Assembly: GCA_947492105.1 (NCBI GenBank) | Contig: CANLMN010000007.1 | Coordinates: forward strand, 1-64,000 | Source of the DNA: an uncultured Aquimarina sp. | Lineage (GTDB): Bacteria > Bacteroidota > Bacteroidia > Flavobacteriales > Flavobacteriaceae | Reading direction: 5' to 3' | Length of the DNA: 64,000 bases | Part shown: piece after piece, positions 45,682-54,552 of the stretch | Position numbering within the stretch: position 1 is the stretch's first letter | How the letters are laid out: every line of letters starts with the position of its first letter | The notes under the pieces: generated by a model | Seen by the model: only the letters and a program-made list of their open reading frames with translations | Database searches by the model: none | What the model was told of the DNA's origin: nothing | Position numbers and translations under genes: made by a program

Positions 45682-46434
45682 ATGTTAGAGATAAAAGGCC
45701 TGCACGCAGGGATAGAGGATAAAGAAATCTTAAAAGGTTTAAACCTTCAAGTAAAGCCGGGAGAAGTACATGCTATTATGGGGCCAAATGGTTCTGGAAA
45801 AAGCACCCTTTCTTCTGTTATTGCAGGAAAAGAAGAGTATGAAGTAACCAAAGGACATGTTATTTTTGATGGAGAGGATCTAGAAGAACTCGCTGCAGAA
45901 GAACGTGCACATAGAGGGATCTTCTTGTCTTTCCAATATCCAGTGGAGATACCAGGTGTATCAGTAACCAATTTTATCAAGACGGCGATCAATGAAACTC
46001 GTAAGTCCAAGGGGCAAGAGGATATGCCAGCCAACGAAATGTTGAAGATGATCCGTGAAAAAGCAGAACTTTTGGAGATAGATCGCAAATTTCTATCACG
46101 TTCTTTGAATGAAGGGTTTTCTGGAGGAGAGAAGAAGCGTAATGAAATCTTTCAAATGGCGATGTTGGAGCCAAAATTGGCTATCTTGGATGAAACAGAT
46201 TCTGGATTAGATATTGACGCATTACGAATTGTTTCTAATGGGGTGAACAAGCTGCGCAACAAGGACAATGCTATCATCGTGATTACACACTATCAGAGAT
46301 TGCTAGAGTATATCGTTCCTGATTTTGTGCATGTATTGCATAATGGAAAAATCGTAAAATCGGGAACCAAAGAGCTAGCCTTGGAGCTAGAAGAAAAAGG
46401 GTACGATTGGCTCAAAGAAGAAGTAAAAGCGTAG
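45682..46434 (+). CDS. sufC: Fe-S assembly ATPase SufC
   Basis: ABC-type ATPase of the SufBC2D scaffold, 250 residues. Walker A GPNGSGKST at 34-42, Q-loop in FLSFQYPVEIPG, signature SGGEKKRNE, Walker B LAILDETDSGLD and the switch His in VITHYQRL are all intact. The family's own ETDSGLD replaces the usual ExTSALD. It follows the operon lipoprotein and precedes sufD by 184 bases. Confidence 0.97.
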   Translation: MLEIKGLHAGIEDKEILKGLNLQVKPGEVHAIMGPNGSGKSTLSSVIAGKEEYEVTKGHVIFDGEDLEELAAEERAHRGIFLSFQYPVEIPGVSVTNFIKTAINETRKSKGQEDMPANEMLKMIREKAELLEIDRKFLSRSLNEGFSGGEKKRNEIFQMAMLEPKLAILDETDSGLDIDALRIVSNGVNKLRNKDNAIIVITHYQRLLEYIVPDFVHVLHNGKIVKSGTKELALELEEKGYDWLKEEVKA

Positions 46435-46618
46435 TGTATATTTGCGTGATTTTTGATGTCTAAATTGATGATAGCTTTTTAAGTTTAATCAGAATTGAGA
46501 TAAGAGACGTCATCAAGAGGTGTTGTTTGGTGTGATAAAATTCATAACTAGATGATTTTAGAAACCTCAAGCAAAAAAGAATACGCAGCGAAGCAACAAA
46601 AAAAGAAATAAATTTCTC

Positions 46619-47932
46619 ATGGAATTAAAAGAAAAATTACTCTCATCCTTTATCGCTTTAGAAAATCAAGTTGATATTGATTCGCAGGTGCATGATATCC
46701 GTAGTGAGGCGATCAAGAATTTTGAAGTAATGGGTTTTCCATCCAAAAAAATGGAAGCTTGGAAATATACTTCTTTGAACAAAGTGTTGAAACATGACTA
46801 TAGTATTTTTCCAAAAAAGGAAGCTGCTTTGGAGTTCAAAGATGTCAAGAATTACTTCTTGCAAGATATAGATACGTACAAAATTATATTTGTAGATGGT
46901 AAATATTCTTCACATCTGTCAGAAACAACACACGACAAGATCGATGTTTGTTTGATGTCTTCAGCTCTGACTCATGAAAAGTATAAGCCTGTAATTGATG
47001 CCTATTTCAACAAAGTAGCTGTTGAAGACGGTATGACTTCATTGAATACTGCTTTTTCTAGAGAAGGAGCGTATATTCATATCCCAAAGCATAAACTTGC
47101 GGATAAACCTATCGAGATTATTCATTTTTCTACCAGTAATGAAGCGGCAATCATGTTGCAACCACGTAATTTAATTGTGGTAGATGAGAACGCACATGTG
47201 CAAATTGTAGAACGTCATCAAAGTTTGGCTTCACACCCAGTGTTTACTAATTCGGTTACGGAGATCTTTGTAGACAAGCGAGCATATGTGGATTACTATA
47301 AAATACAGAATGATAATGAAGAGGCTTCTTTGGTGGATAATACCTTTATCGAACAACAACAAGAGAGTTATTGTGCGGTACATACGTTTTCGTTTGGAGG
47401 AGATATTATTCGAAACAACCTTAATTTTTATCAAAAAGGAGAACGAATTGACTCTGTGCTAAATGGTGTTACTATTTTGGAAGGGAAGCAACATGTAGAT
47501 CATAACACCTTGGTCAACCATATAGAACCGAATTGTGAGAGTCATCAGGATTATAAAGGTATTTTTGATGAGAAATCAACGGGTGTTTTTAATGGAAAGA
47601 TCATAGTGGAACAAGAGGCTCAAAAGACCAATGCTTTTCAATCCAATAATAACATTCTATTATCAGATAACGCTACGATTAATTCTAAGCCACAATTAGA
47701 GATCTTTGCGGATGATGTTAAGTGTTCTCATGGATGTACGATTGGACAATTGGATGATGCAGCGTTATTCTATATGCGTAGCCGTGGTATCGCAGAGAAA
47801 GAAGCAAGAGCATTGTTAATGTATGCTTTTGCTAATAATGTCTTGGAGAATGTAAAAATCCCACAGTTAAAATCAAGAATTAATAAACTTATAGCTAGAA
47901 AACTAGGAGTTAGCTTGGGTTTTGATTTGTAA
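46619..47932 (+). CDS. sufD: Fe-S assembly protein SufD
   Basis: SufB-related partner of the SufBC2D complex, 437 residues. The N-terminal helical part has MGFPSKKMEAWKYTSLNKVL (the W-K-Y-T mark); the beta-helix core contains HVQIVERHQSL, NHIEPNCESHQDYKGIFD and KCSHGCTIGQLDDAALFYMR with the conserved His/Cys region. It is the last gene of this half-operon and is followed by a terminator and then by nested repeats. In most flavobacteria sufS comes next; here it is 28 kb away. Confidence 0.95.
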   Translation: MELKEKLLSSFIALENQVDIDSQVHDIRSEAIKNFEVMGFPSKKMEAWKYTSLNKVLKHDYSIFPKKEAALEFKDVKNYFLQDIDTYKIIFVDGKYSSHLSETTHDKIDVCLMSSALTHEKYKPVIDAYFNKVAVEDGMTSLNTAFSREGAYIHIPKHKLADKPIEIIHFSTSNEAAIMLQPRNLIVVDENAHVQIVERHQSLASHPVFTNSVTEIFVDKRAYVDYYKIQNDNEEASLVDNTFIEQQQESYCAVHTFSFGGDIIRNNLNFYQKGERIDSVLNGVTILEGKQHVDHNTLVNHIEPNCESHQDYKGIFDEKSTGVFNGKIIVEQEAQKTNAFQSNNNILLSDNATINSKPQLEIFADDVKCSHGCTIGQLDDAALFYMRSRGIAEKEARALLMYAFANNVLENVKIPQLKSRINKLIARKLGVSLGFDL

Positions 47933-47990
47933 TACAAGAACGCTATTGGTTCATCATCTAGGATGTGCTAATGATGATTCTAAAATTTAT

Positions 47991-48022
47991 AAAACCTTGC
48001 AATTTTTTGCAAGGTTTTTTTT
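47991..48022 (+). terminator. Terminator after sufD
   Basis: A perfect 12-bp stem AAAACCTTGCAA / TTGCAAGGTTTT (47991-48002 and 48007-48018), loop 4, then a T-run. Confidence 0.92.
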
Positions 48023-48292
48023 ATGTAGAAACACCGTCATGCTATTGCATAGCCTTAGCTATGGAATAGATGAACAAGGTATTTATACCATTTATCCTTT
48101 GAATTTACTGGGATAAAATTTTCTTTTTTCGCCTCAGCTTCAGTATAAAAATAATCATAACTACGGCTATGCTTGATGTTTCTGCTGAAGCTAAAACAAA
48201 AAAATCTTAATTTTTCTTTCCGGTAAATTCAAACAACAAATGGTATTAGATGAAAAAGGAAAAGGCGATATGCGACATTATACAGCTAATTT
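48020..48292 (-). repeat. Family C repeat interrupted by a family B element
   Basis: On the minus strand the left part ACCAAATTAGCTGTATAATG ... TTTTTCATCTAA (48290 down to 48246) continues after the B copy as ATACCTTGTTC, ATTCCATAGCTAAGGCTATG and GACGGTGTTTCTACAT (48082 down to 48020). Removing the B element plus one TTA restores the same order as the copy at 33019 and near 29.2 kb. Confidence 0.8.
48086..48245 (-). repeat. Family B palindromic element, full length, with TTA target duplication
   Basis: A 160-bp element with ends TACCATTT and AAATGGTA. TTA lies directly on both sides (48083-48085 and 48246-48248). The two halves form an imperfect hairpin about 70 bases long, tip around AACTACGGCTATGC. 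On the minus strand it closely matches 29048-29206. There is no coding frame, so any transposase must be supplied elsewhere. Confidence 0.88.
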
Positions 48293-48310
48293 GGTAGTAG
48301 TTTAAGTTTT

Positions 48311-48712
48311 TTAGAAATCAGGTTTTCTTCTGTTGGTCTTCTTTTCTGCTTGTCGTTTTTTGGAGTCTAAACGCTTTTTGGTACTTGACCTAGTGGGCTT
48401 CGTGGCTCTTCTTTTTTTAGAAATTGTTAGATTCGTTCTAATCAAAGTCAAAAAACGTTTTACAACGAGTTCTTTGTTCCGATGTTGACTTCTGCTTTCT
48501 TCACAATGGAGCAAAAGTAATTGTTCTTTGGTTAAACGCTTTGCTAACTTTTGTTGCAATAATTGTTTTTCTCGCTCAGTAAGCCCTACGGCATTTTTTA
48601 CATCAAAAATAAGTGTAACTTTTGATGCAACTTTGTTGACATGTTGACCACCTGCACCAGAACTCCTCGCTGTTTTGAAATTTAATTCTGAAAGCAATTT
48701 TTCGGTGTTCAC
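48311..48712 (-). CDS. arfB: Alternative ribosome-rescue peptidyl-tRNA hydrolase ArfB
   Basis: A 133-residue rescue factor that enters the empty mRNA channel of a stalled ribosome and releases the peptide. The catalytic Gly-Gly-Gln is at 21-23 in SSGAGGQHVNKV, and the C-terminus is a basic tail (KKRRATKPTRSS, KKRLDSKKRQAEKK) that threads the channel. Its start overlaps the DUF4301 stop by four bases, so the two are translationally coupled. Confidence 0.94.
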   Translation of the reverse strand: MNTEKLLSELNFKTARSSGAGGQHVNKVASKVTLIFDVKNAVGLTEREKQLLQQKLAKRLTKEQLLLLHCEESRSQHRNKELVVKRFLTLIRTNLTISKKRRATKPTRSSTKKRLDSKKRQAEKKTNRRKPDF

Positions 48713-50271
48713 GAAAAAATCTTTACCTGATGCGCTGATTTGAGCAAATCATTAACGGTTTTAACTGGATTGAAAGTGGTTAAAGGGACCTCTACAAAGA
48801 CACTGATCCAATGTGCCATGGCGCCATTCCATAGACCAGGTAACTCCAGTGCTTTCAAATTATCACCATTTCTGGTCTTTTTGGTAATAAAACCTGCGTT
48901 AGGGTCGACAAAATCTAAAAGATTGAATTTAGTACCCTTGTAATCTCTCACAGCACATACTAAGTCTACAGGATTAAAATGTGTAGATTGTGACAAGATA
49001 TCTTTTTGCCTTTTGTCTCTCTCGTTAATCTGAGCAGTTTCTACAATCTGTAGTACGGATCGACCGGTTTCATTTTTAATCCAAAATGGACCTCCACCTG
49101 GTTCGCCTTCATTTTTTACCATACCGCAGACACGTATTGGACGATTGAGTGCTTCTTTGAGGTATTGAAGTTTATGCTTTTCTGCAAACTTGTCAAAATC
49201 TACTGGCGGCTGTACATTGAGCTGTTCAGTCAGGAATTTTTTGATGTTTTTTAGTTCGTCTTCAGAAGGAATCTCACTATGAATAACCTGTAGAATACGG
49301 AAAACCTCTTGCTGAATTTCTAATAATTTTCCTGCAAGTATTTGTTTATATCCCGAAAGCTCATTTTGGTATTTGCGAACCACTACATTGTCAATATTTT
49401 TGATAAAAATAACATCCGCATCCAAATCATTGAGATTTTCTATCAGCGCCCCATGTCCTCCTGGGCGGAATAGAATGCTCCCGTCTTCAATACGATAGGG
49501 TTGATTATCCATGGTTACAGCAACGGTATCAGTTTCGGATTTTTGAAAAGAATAAGAGATCTCAAATTTGGTGTTTGTTTTTTGTTCTACTTTTTTCTCT
49601 ACACGTTCGAATTCATCTTTGAATGCTGTCAAGTGCTCTCTAGAGATGGTAAAGTGCAATTTGGAGACACCATTGATCGTGTTGTATCCTGCAGCTTCGT
49701 ATAGATGTTCTCCAAAAGCTGTGGTTATCTCATCACTGTATTTATGAAAAGGGAATAATCCTTTTGGATACGAACCGTAGTGAAGACCTTTTTCTTGAAG
49801 CATCATTTCTACAAAAATGTACAATTGTTTGCCTTCTGATAGTTTTTCAAAATCTGGATAAGATTTTTTTACCGTTTGCATTACTTTTTCGTAAAAAGGA
49901 AACTTCTCTAAGCCGATCAAAAACAAACGAATTGCAGTTGCTTTTTCATGATTTGTATAAGAATTAACACTTTCATTTTCGGGATTGTAATTTTCTAAGA
50001 ATTTGAATAAATCCTTGAACATACGAGTTGCGGCTCCCGAGGCAGGAACAAATTTGACTACTTCTAATTGCGATAGCTTAGAATTATACTCTTTTTGTAG
50101 TTGCTTTTCGTATTGCGGAGAAAATTTCAGAATTCCATGATCCAAAGTAGCAGGGCTTCTTAGTATCATAAAAGGAATTTCGTTTTTGAAGATTTCTATT
50201 TGATTCAATACTTTTTCAACAGTTAAGCCTTTAGCTTTGATTTGTTGTATGTCTTTGTCAGTTATATTCAC
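48709..50271 (-). CDS. DUF4301 family protein
   Basis: A 520-residue soluble protein of the Bacteroidota family DUF4301. Marks include VVKFVPASGAATRMFKDL (about 90), FRPGGHGALIENLNDLDADV (about 270), the repeated RVCGMVKNEGEPGGGPFWI and a final NGAMAHWISVFVEVP. The FVPASGAATRMF and GGHGALIENLN segments look like nucleotide-sugar pyrophosphorylase loops, so a sugar nucleotidyltransferase-like fold is possible, but the substrate is unknown. The 4-base overlap with arfB places both in one operon. Confidence 0.85.
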   Translation of the reverse strand: MNITDKDIQQIKAKGLTVEKVLNQIEIFKNEIPFMILRSPATLDHGILKFSPQYEKQLQKEYNSKLSQLEVVKFVPASGAATRMFKDLFKFLENYNPENESVNSYTNHEKATAIRLFLIGLEKFPFYEKVMQTVKKSYPDFEKLSEGKQLYIFVEMMLQEKGLHYGSYPKGLFPFHKYSDEITTAFGEHLYEAAGYNTINGVSKLHFTISREHLTAFKDEFERVEKKVEQKTNTKFEISYSFQKSETDTVAVTMDNQPYRIEDGSILFRPGGHGALIENLNDLDADVIFIKNIDNVVVRKYQNELSGYKQILAGKLLEIQQEVFRILQVIHSEIPSEDELKNIKKFLTEQLNVQPPVDFDKFAEKHKLQYLKEALNRPIRVCGMVKNEGEPGGGPFWIKNETGRSVLQIVETAQINERDKRQKDILSQSTHFNPVDLVCAVRDYKGTKFNLLDFVDPNAGFITKKTRNGDNLKALELPGLWNGAMAHWISVFVEVPLTTFNPVKTVNDLLKSAHQVKIFS

Positions 50272-50459
50272 TTTTCGAGAAGCTGTTTTAATGGTTTATA
50301 ATACCTTAGTACTAATATAGTATATCTCTTTCACAAAGTGTAAATTTCGTCTTTTAACTATATCATCGCAAGTTGTTTTTGCGAAAAAACAGCTCTCGAT
50401 CGATCAAAAGATAGAAATTATCGATTATTATGATCCATAATGTTATTTGGAATGGTGTG

Positions 50460-51095
50460 TTAATCGAGGTTTTGCATCGGCATTGCGTAGGTACAGGTAA
50501 AACCTTCAAATTCCAAAAACGAAATCATGAAATGACTTATGGTGTCTTTGTGGGCTATCGTTCCAGTGGCAAATGGTATTGATAATTCGAAAGGATGAAT
50601 GGTGATATGTTGTGCAAAACTCAGACCAGGCGTAGCGTATAATTTGTATAATGATTCTTTTGAACCCCAAATTACCGTTAGCATTCGGGTATTCATTTCT
50701 TCAATAATATAATTCGCCTCACTCGTTACAAACTTGTGTGAGATTTTATTGATTTTTTCTCGCTGCTTTTCTATATCAATACCAATGATTTTATTGCTAA
50801 TAATAATCGCAGAGAACTCAAAGGAATGTGTTATGGATATTTGCTTGCCATCTACGAGGTAGGGTTTGCCAAAATCATTATAATATAAATCGTTATCGGA
50901 GTATCCAACAATGGCCAATAATTGGCGAATACTCATAAAACCTCGGCGGTGGATATCGGATTTCATTCCGTCTACGCGTTGTTGGCAACGTTTAGTAAGG
51001 GAGATACCTTTGGAGAGTTGTTCGAATGATTCTTCGATTTTCCAAATTAAGACGTGAGTGTCTTCATCAACAGTTATACTTTTGTAAAGAGGCAT
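50460..51095 (-). CDS. 4'-phosphopantetheinyl transferase superfamily protein
   Basis: A 211-residue Sfp-type enzyme that moves phosphopantetheine from CoA to a carrier protein. The Mg-binding Asp-x-Glu is in IIGIDIEKQREK and the conserved W/FxxKES is WGSKESLYKLY. The N-terminal half has RQLLAIVGYSDNDLYYNDFGKPYL and ITHSFEFSA, also typical. It is divergent from ahcY, an arrangement frequent in flavobacteria. The carrier protein partner is not in the window; the lone ketoacyl synthase at 1387 suggests secondary acyl chemistry somewhere in the genome. Confidence 0.88.
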   Translation of the reverse strand: MPLYKSITVDEDTHVLIWKIEESFEQLSKGISLTKRCQQRVDGMKSDIHRRGFMSIRQLLAIVGYSDNDLYYNDFGKPYLVDGKQISITHSFEFSAIIISNKIIGIDIEKQREKINKISHKFVTSEANYIIEEMNTRMLTVIWGSKESLYKLYATPGLSFAQHITIHPFELSIPFATGTIAHKDTISHFMISFLEFEGFTCTYAMPMQNLD

Positions 51096-51117
51096 TTATA
51101 TTTTTAAAGTTATTACG

Positions 51118-51125
51118 TACATTTG
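51118..51125 (+). promoter_or_regulatory. -7 element TACATTTG of ahcY
   Basis: Exact TAnnTTTG match followed by C, 111 bases before ahcY; no clear -33 partner. Confidence 0.5.
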
Positions 51126-51236
51126 CATTTCAAAAAAAATGTTTGAAATTGTCTAATATATTGTGGTTAACGAAATTAAATGAAATTTAGTTTTAAGACT
51201 GTTAATATTAGCTTCATTTAACAAAAAAAAAGCATT

Positions 51237-52553
51237 ATGAGTTCAAGTACAATACCATACGTAAAATATAAAGTAAAAGATATTGCCTTAGCAGATTGGG
51301 GTAGAAAAGAAATCGAACTAGCAGAAGCCGAAATGCCAGGTTTGATGTCCTTGAGAGAAGAGTATGGGGCTGAGCAGCCGCTCAAAGGTGCTCGAATCGC
51401 AGGATGTCTGCATATGACTATCCAAACAGCAGTTCTTATTGAAACATTGGTGGCACTTGGTGCGGATGTAACTTGGAGTTCTTGTAATATTTTTTCTACG
51501 CAGGATCACGCGGCTGCTGCTATAGCGGCGGCTGGGATACCGGTATATGCTTGGAAAGGATTGAGTGAAGAGGAATTTGATTGGTGTATAGAGCAAACTT
51601 TGTTCTTTGGAGAAGATCGTAAGCCGCTTAATATGATTTTGGATGATGGAGGAGATTTGACTAATATGGTATTAGATCGTTATCCAGAGCTTACCAAGGA
51701 AATCAAAGGGCTTTCTGAAGAAACAACAACGGGTGTACATCGTTTGTACGAACGTGTCAAAAATGGGACGTTGCCAATTCCTGCAATCAATATAAATGAT
51801 TCCGTAACCAAGTCTAAGTTCGATAATAAATACGGTTGTCGCGAAAGTGCGGTTGATGCAATTAGAAGAGCAACTGATGTAATGCTTGCAGGTAAGCGTG
51901 TAGTCGTTTGTGGGTATGGAGATGTAGGAAAAGGTACTGCTGCTTCTTTTAGCGGAGCAGGATCTATTGTTACAGTTACAGAAATTGATCCTATTTGTGC
52001 ATTACAAGCAGCAATGGATGGTTTTGAGGTAAAGAGATTAGAGTCTGTTGTAGCAAATGCTGATGTGATTATTACAACTACAGGAAATAAAGATATTATA
52101 CGTTCAGAGCATTTTGAAGCGATGAAGGATAAAACAATAGTTTGTAATATTGGTCATTTTGATAATGAGATTGATGTTAATTACCTTAATGAAAAGCATG
52201 GTGCTAGTAAAGTAGAGATCAAGCCACAAGTAGATAAGTATACGATCAATGGCAAAGATATTATTTTGTTAGCAGAAGGTCGTTTGGTGAATCTGGGTTG
52301 TGCAACAGGGCATCCTAGTTTTGTGATGAGTAACTCTTTTACAAACCAAACATTGGCACAGATAGAGCTTTGGAAAAATAGTGCTAATTACGAAAATAAG
52401 GTCTATATGTTGCCAAAGTATTTGGACGAGAAGGTGGCAAAGTTACATCTAGAAAAAATTGGTGTAGAGCTTACAGAGTTAAAGGCTGACCAAGCAGCAT
52501 ATATCGGCGTGACCGTAGAAGGACCATATAAGCCAGAGTATTACAGATACTAA
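51237..52553 (+). CDS. ahcY: Adenosylhomocysteinase
   Basis: NAD-dependent enzyme that splits S-adenosylhomocysteine to adenosine and homocysteine, 438 residues. Substrate-site motifs are [31 protein letters not shown] and DDGGDLTN; the NAD loop is [20 protein letters not shown]; the end has [14 protein letters not shown] and PYKPEYYRY with the conserved C-terminal Lys-x-x-x-Tyr. Single gene with its own promoter and a terminator that overlaps a family C repeat. Confidence 0.98.
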   Translation: MSSSTIPYVKYKVKDIALADWGRKEIELAEAEMPGLMSLREEYGAEQPLKGARIAGCLHMTIQTAVLIETLVALGADVTWSSCNIFSTQDHAAAAIAAAGIPVYAWKGLSEEEFDWCIEQTLFFGEDRKPLNMILDDGGDLTNMVLDRYPELTKEIKGLSEETTTGVHRLYERVKNGTLPIPAININDSVTKSKFDNKYGCRESAVDAIRRATDVMLAGKRVVVCGYGDVGKGTAASFSGAGSIVTVTEIDPICALQAAMDGFEVKRLESVVANADVIITTTGNKDIIRSEHFEAMKDKTIVCNIGHFDNEIDVNYLNEKHGASKVEIKPQVDKYTINGKDIILLAEGRLVNLGCATGHPSFVMSNSFTNQTLAQIELWKNSANYENKVYMLPKYLDEKVAKLHLEKIGVELTELKADQAAYIGVTVEGPYKPEYYRY

Positions 52554-52568
52554 TATAGCCACGTTTAA

Positions 52569-52656
52569 TACCAAATTAGCTATATAATGTCACATATCGC
52601 CTTGTTTCTATATTCCATAGCTAAGGTTATGGAATAGCATCACGGTGTTTTTACAA
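52569..52656 (+). repeat. Family C repeat, shortened copy
   Basis: Starts TACCAAATTAGCTATATAAT and continues GTCACATATCGCCTTG, ATTCCATAGCTAAGGTTATG and CATCACGGTGTTTTTACA, missing the middle CATCAATA stretch. It ends at the ahcY terminator stem. Confidence 0.7.
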
Positions 52657-52695
52657 AAAAAAACGTTTCTTAGTCATTCTAAGAAACGTTTTTTT
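52657..52695 (+). terminator. Terminator after ahcY
   Basis: A perfect 17-bp stem (52657-52673 and 52679-52695), core ACGTTTCTTAG, loop 5, ending in a T-run. It is 104 bases past the stop, behind a family C repeat. Confidence 0.9.
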
Positions 52696-52796
52696 GTTGC
52701 TAATTTTTGTAAATCCAGTTAGCTGGTATTGCTATTATAGAGGATAATACCTAAAATAGATATAAGCCATCTTGGATGCCATAATAGCGATGTTTT

Positions 52797-53828
52797 TTAT
52801 GGTGCAGGATTTGGGTTTTCTTTGTGGATTGCATTAATTTCTTCTAACAACTCATTAGATAGCTGTATGTCAACGCTTGCTATATTTTCTTCCAATTGCT
52901 CCATTTTGGTTGCGCCAATGATATTACTTGTTACAAACGGGCGGTCAGTGACAAAGGCAAGAGCCATCTGAGTGAGGCTGATATTGTGTTTTTTGGCAAG
53001 CTCGTTATAGGCACGTGTTGCCGCAAAAGAACGTTCATTGTGGTATCGAGAGAAATTAGGAAATAAGGTGACACGCCCATCTTTGGGGTAATCATTAAGA
53101 TATTTTCCCGTCAATTGTCCAAAACCTAAGGGAGAATATGGTAAGTGACCTACTTTTTCTCGTAACAAAACCTCAGTTAAACCAATTTCATCTTTGCGAT
53201 TGAGTAGGCTATAGGGATTTTGTAGGGTAATCATTTTTTGCGCCCCTTTTCTTGCTTCTTCTACACAACGCATTACGCCATAGGGTGTTTCATTAGAAAG
53301 CCCAATCTGACGAATTTTCCCAGCTTTGACAAAGCCTTTGAGGTCATGAAGGATTTGTGCAAAATTATCTTCCCATTTTTCGTCTGCATTATGTTTGTAA
53401 TCTAATAGACCAAAAAAGTTGGTAGTACGTTCCGGCCAGTGCAATTGATATAAATCTATATAATCGGTTTGTAGACGTTGTAGACTCTTGTCAATGGCAT
53501 CTGTTAATTCATGTTTTGCAAAACCACCTGTACGGATATGTTTGGTGTAGTCTCCTGGTCCAGCAATTTTGGAAGCAATAACTAAATCATCGCGTTTTCC
53601 GCGCTTCTGAAGCCAAGTACCGATAATTTCTTCGGTTTTGCCTTGTGTTTCTTTTTTGGCTGGTACGGCATATAGTTCTGCTGTGTCAATAAAGTTGACT
53701 CCCTTTTCTATGGCGTAATCTAATTGTTGATGGCCGTCTGCTTCGGTGTTTTGTTCCCCCCAGGTCATAGTGCCTAGGCATATTTTACTAACCTTGATGT
53801 CAGTATTTGGTAATGTGGTATAGCGCAT
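52797..53828 (-). CDS. Aldo/keto reductase (Tas type)
   Basis: A 343-residue NADPH-dependent reductase, from Met at 53828 (MRYTTLPNTDIKVSKICLG); an in-frame ATG 33 bases earlier adds an unlikely tail. The tetrad is Asp and Tyr in NFIDTAELYAVP, Lys in VIASKIAGPG and His in LYQLHWPERTTNFFG. The length and the WPERTTNFFG insert match Tas-like proteins, whose substrates are poorly known. Single gene with no operon partner. Confidence 0.9.
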   Translation of the reverse strand: MRYTTLPNTDIKVSKICLGTMTWGEQNTEADGHQQLDYAIEKGVNFIDTAELYAVPAKKETQGKTEEIIGTWLQKRGKRDDLVIASKIAGPGDYTKHIRTGGFAKHELTDAIDKSLQRLQTDYIDLYQLHWPERTTNFFGLLDYKHNADEKWEDNFAQILHDLKGFVKAGKIRQIGLSNETPYGVMRCVEEARKGAQKMITLQNPYSLLNRKDEIGLTEVLLREKVGHLPYSPLGFGQLTGKYLNDYPKDGRVTLFPNFSRYHNERSFAATRAYNELAKKHNISLTQMALAFVTDRPFVTSNIIGATKMEQLEENIASVDIQLSNELLEEINAIHKENPNPAP

Positions 53829-54003
53829 TATACGATGATGGTTATTTCCTGTTTGTCTCACAGGTAGGTTAAGAATTGTACTATTTTTGATAATGTTTTG
53901 TGTAGGCTTGTATACCAGAACAATTTTTGATGTGTTTGATTGGGATACACACAGCCACTATCATAGCTTTTGGTCTACCGCTAGCATCTGCTTGCTTCTT
54001 TGA

Positions 54004-54447
54004 TTATGATAACCAATTTCCCCAAGGAATTCTAGAGAGCATCAGAATAAGTGCAAGGGTGTAGAAAATGGCCAAAACCTTGAACTTAGGTGTTGAGGTT
54101 AATTTCTTTTTATGTTTTGAGTAGCCCATGGTGATAAAGACGATCATTAACGTCATGGTCAATGGATGTTCTACATTGTATAATCGTAGGGTAGCATCTT
54201 TCATAATATCCTTTACTGGATGTGTTCCCGAAAACCAAACAAAATATGGAGAAAAGAAAATTAAGACCATCCCAATTAACAATTGTAAGTGTGTTACGAT
54301 CAAAGCAAATAAAGAAATTCTAAAATCTTTTGCAGCGTATTCTTTTTTGGAAAAAAGACCGATCAAAGCATTGATTGTTGCGAGTGTCACGACGAGCACG
54401 ACTAAATAAGCCCAATAAGAATGTAAAATTTGAACGGTAGTGTACAT
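54004..54447 (-). CDS. Small membrane protein with conserved His (cytochrome b-like)
   Basis: A 147-residue integral membrane protein with four hydrophobic helices (about 8-30, 45-68, 90-112 and 122-143). His residues lie at or within helices (ILHSYWAYLV, IVTHLQLLIG, NVEHPLTMTLMIVF), a layout like heme-binding cytochrome b or heme A synthase-like four-helix proteins. Flavobacterial relatives are often annotated as cytochrome B. No partner is adjacent. Heme binding is not proved by the sequence. Confidence 0.65.
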   Translation of the reverse strand: MYTTVQILHSYWAYLVVLVVTLATINALIGLFSKKEYAAKDFRISLFALIVTHLQLLIGMVLIFFSPYFVWFSGTHPVKDIMKDATLRLYNVEHPLTMTLMIVFITMGYSKHKKKLTSTPKFKVLAIFYTLALILMLSRIPWGNWLS

Positions 54448-54472
54448 AGCTATTTGTTTTGTTAGTATAGGA

Positions 54473-54480
54473 TAAAGATA
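54473..54480 (-). promoter_or_regulatory. -7-like element TATCTTTA of the small membrane protein gene
   Basis: Seven of eight matches to TAnnTTTG on the minus strand, 25 bases before the ATG at 54447. Confidence 0.4.
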
Positions 54481-54495
54481 AGGATATTGTATAAA

Positions 54496-54527
54496 AAAAC
54501 CTCATTCACGGGAGTGAATGAGGTTTT
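54496..54527 (-). terminator. Terminator after the second TonB receptor
   Basis: A perfect 14-bp stem (54496-54509 and 54514-54527) with CCTCATTCAC, loop 4; on the minus strand it is followed by a T-run. Confidence 0.92.
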
Positions 54528-54552
54528 GATCTTGTCAAATGTTTTTGGGCAC

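Larger units (their letters stand above)
47933..48310. other. Intergenic region of terminator and nested repeats
   Basis: A 378-bp gap between convergent sufD and arfB, almost filled by the sufD terminator (47991-48022), a family C repeat and a family B element inserted in it. Confidence 0.85.
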
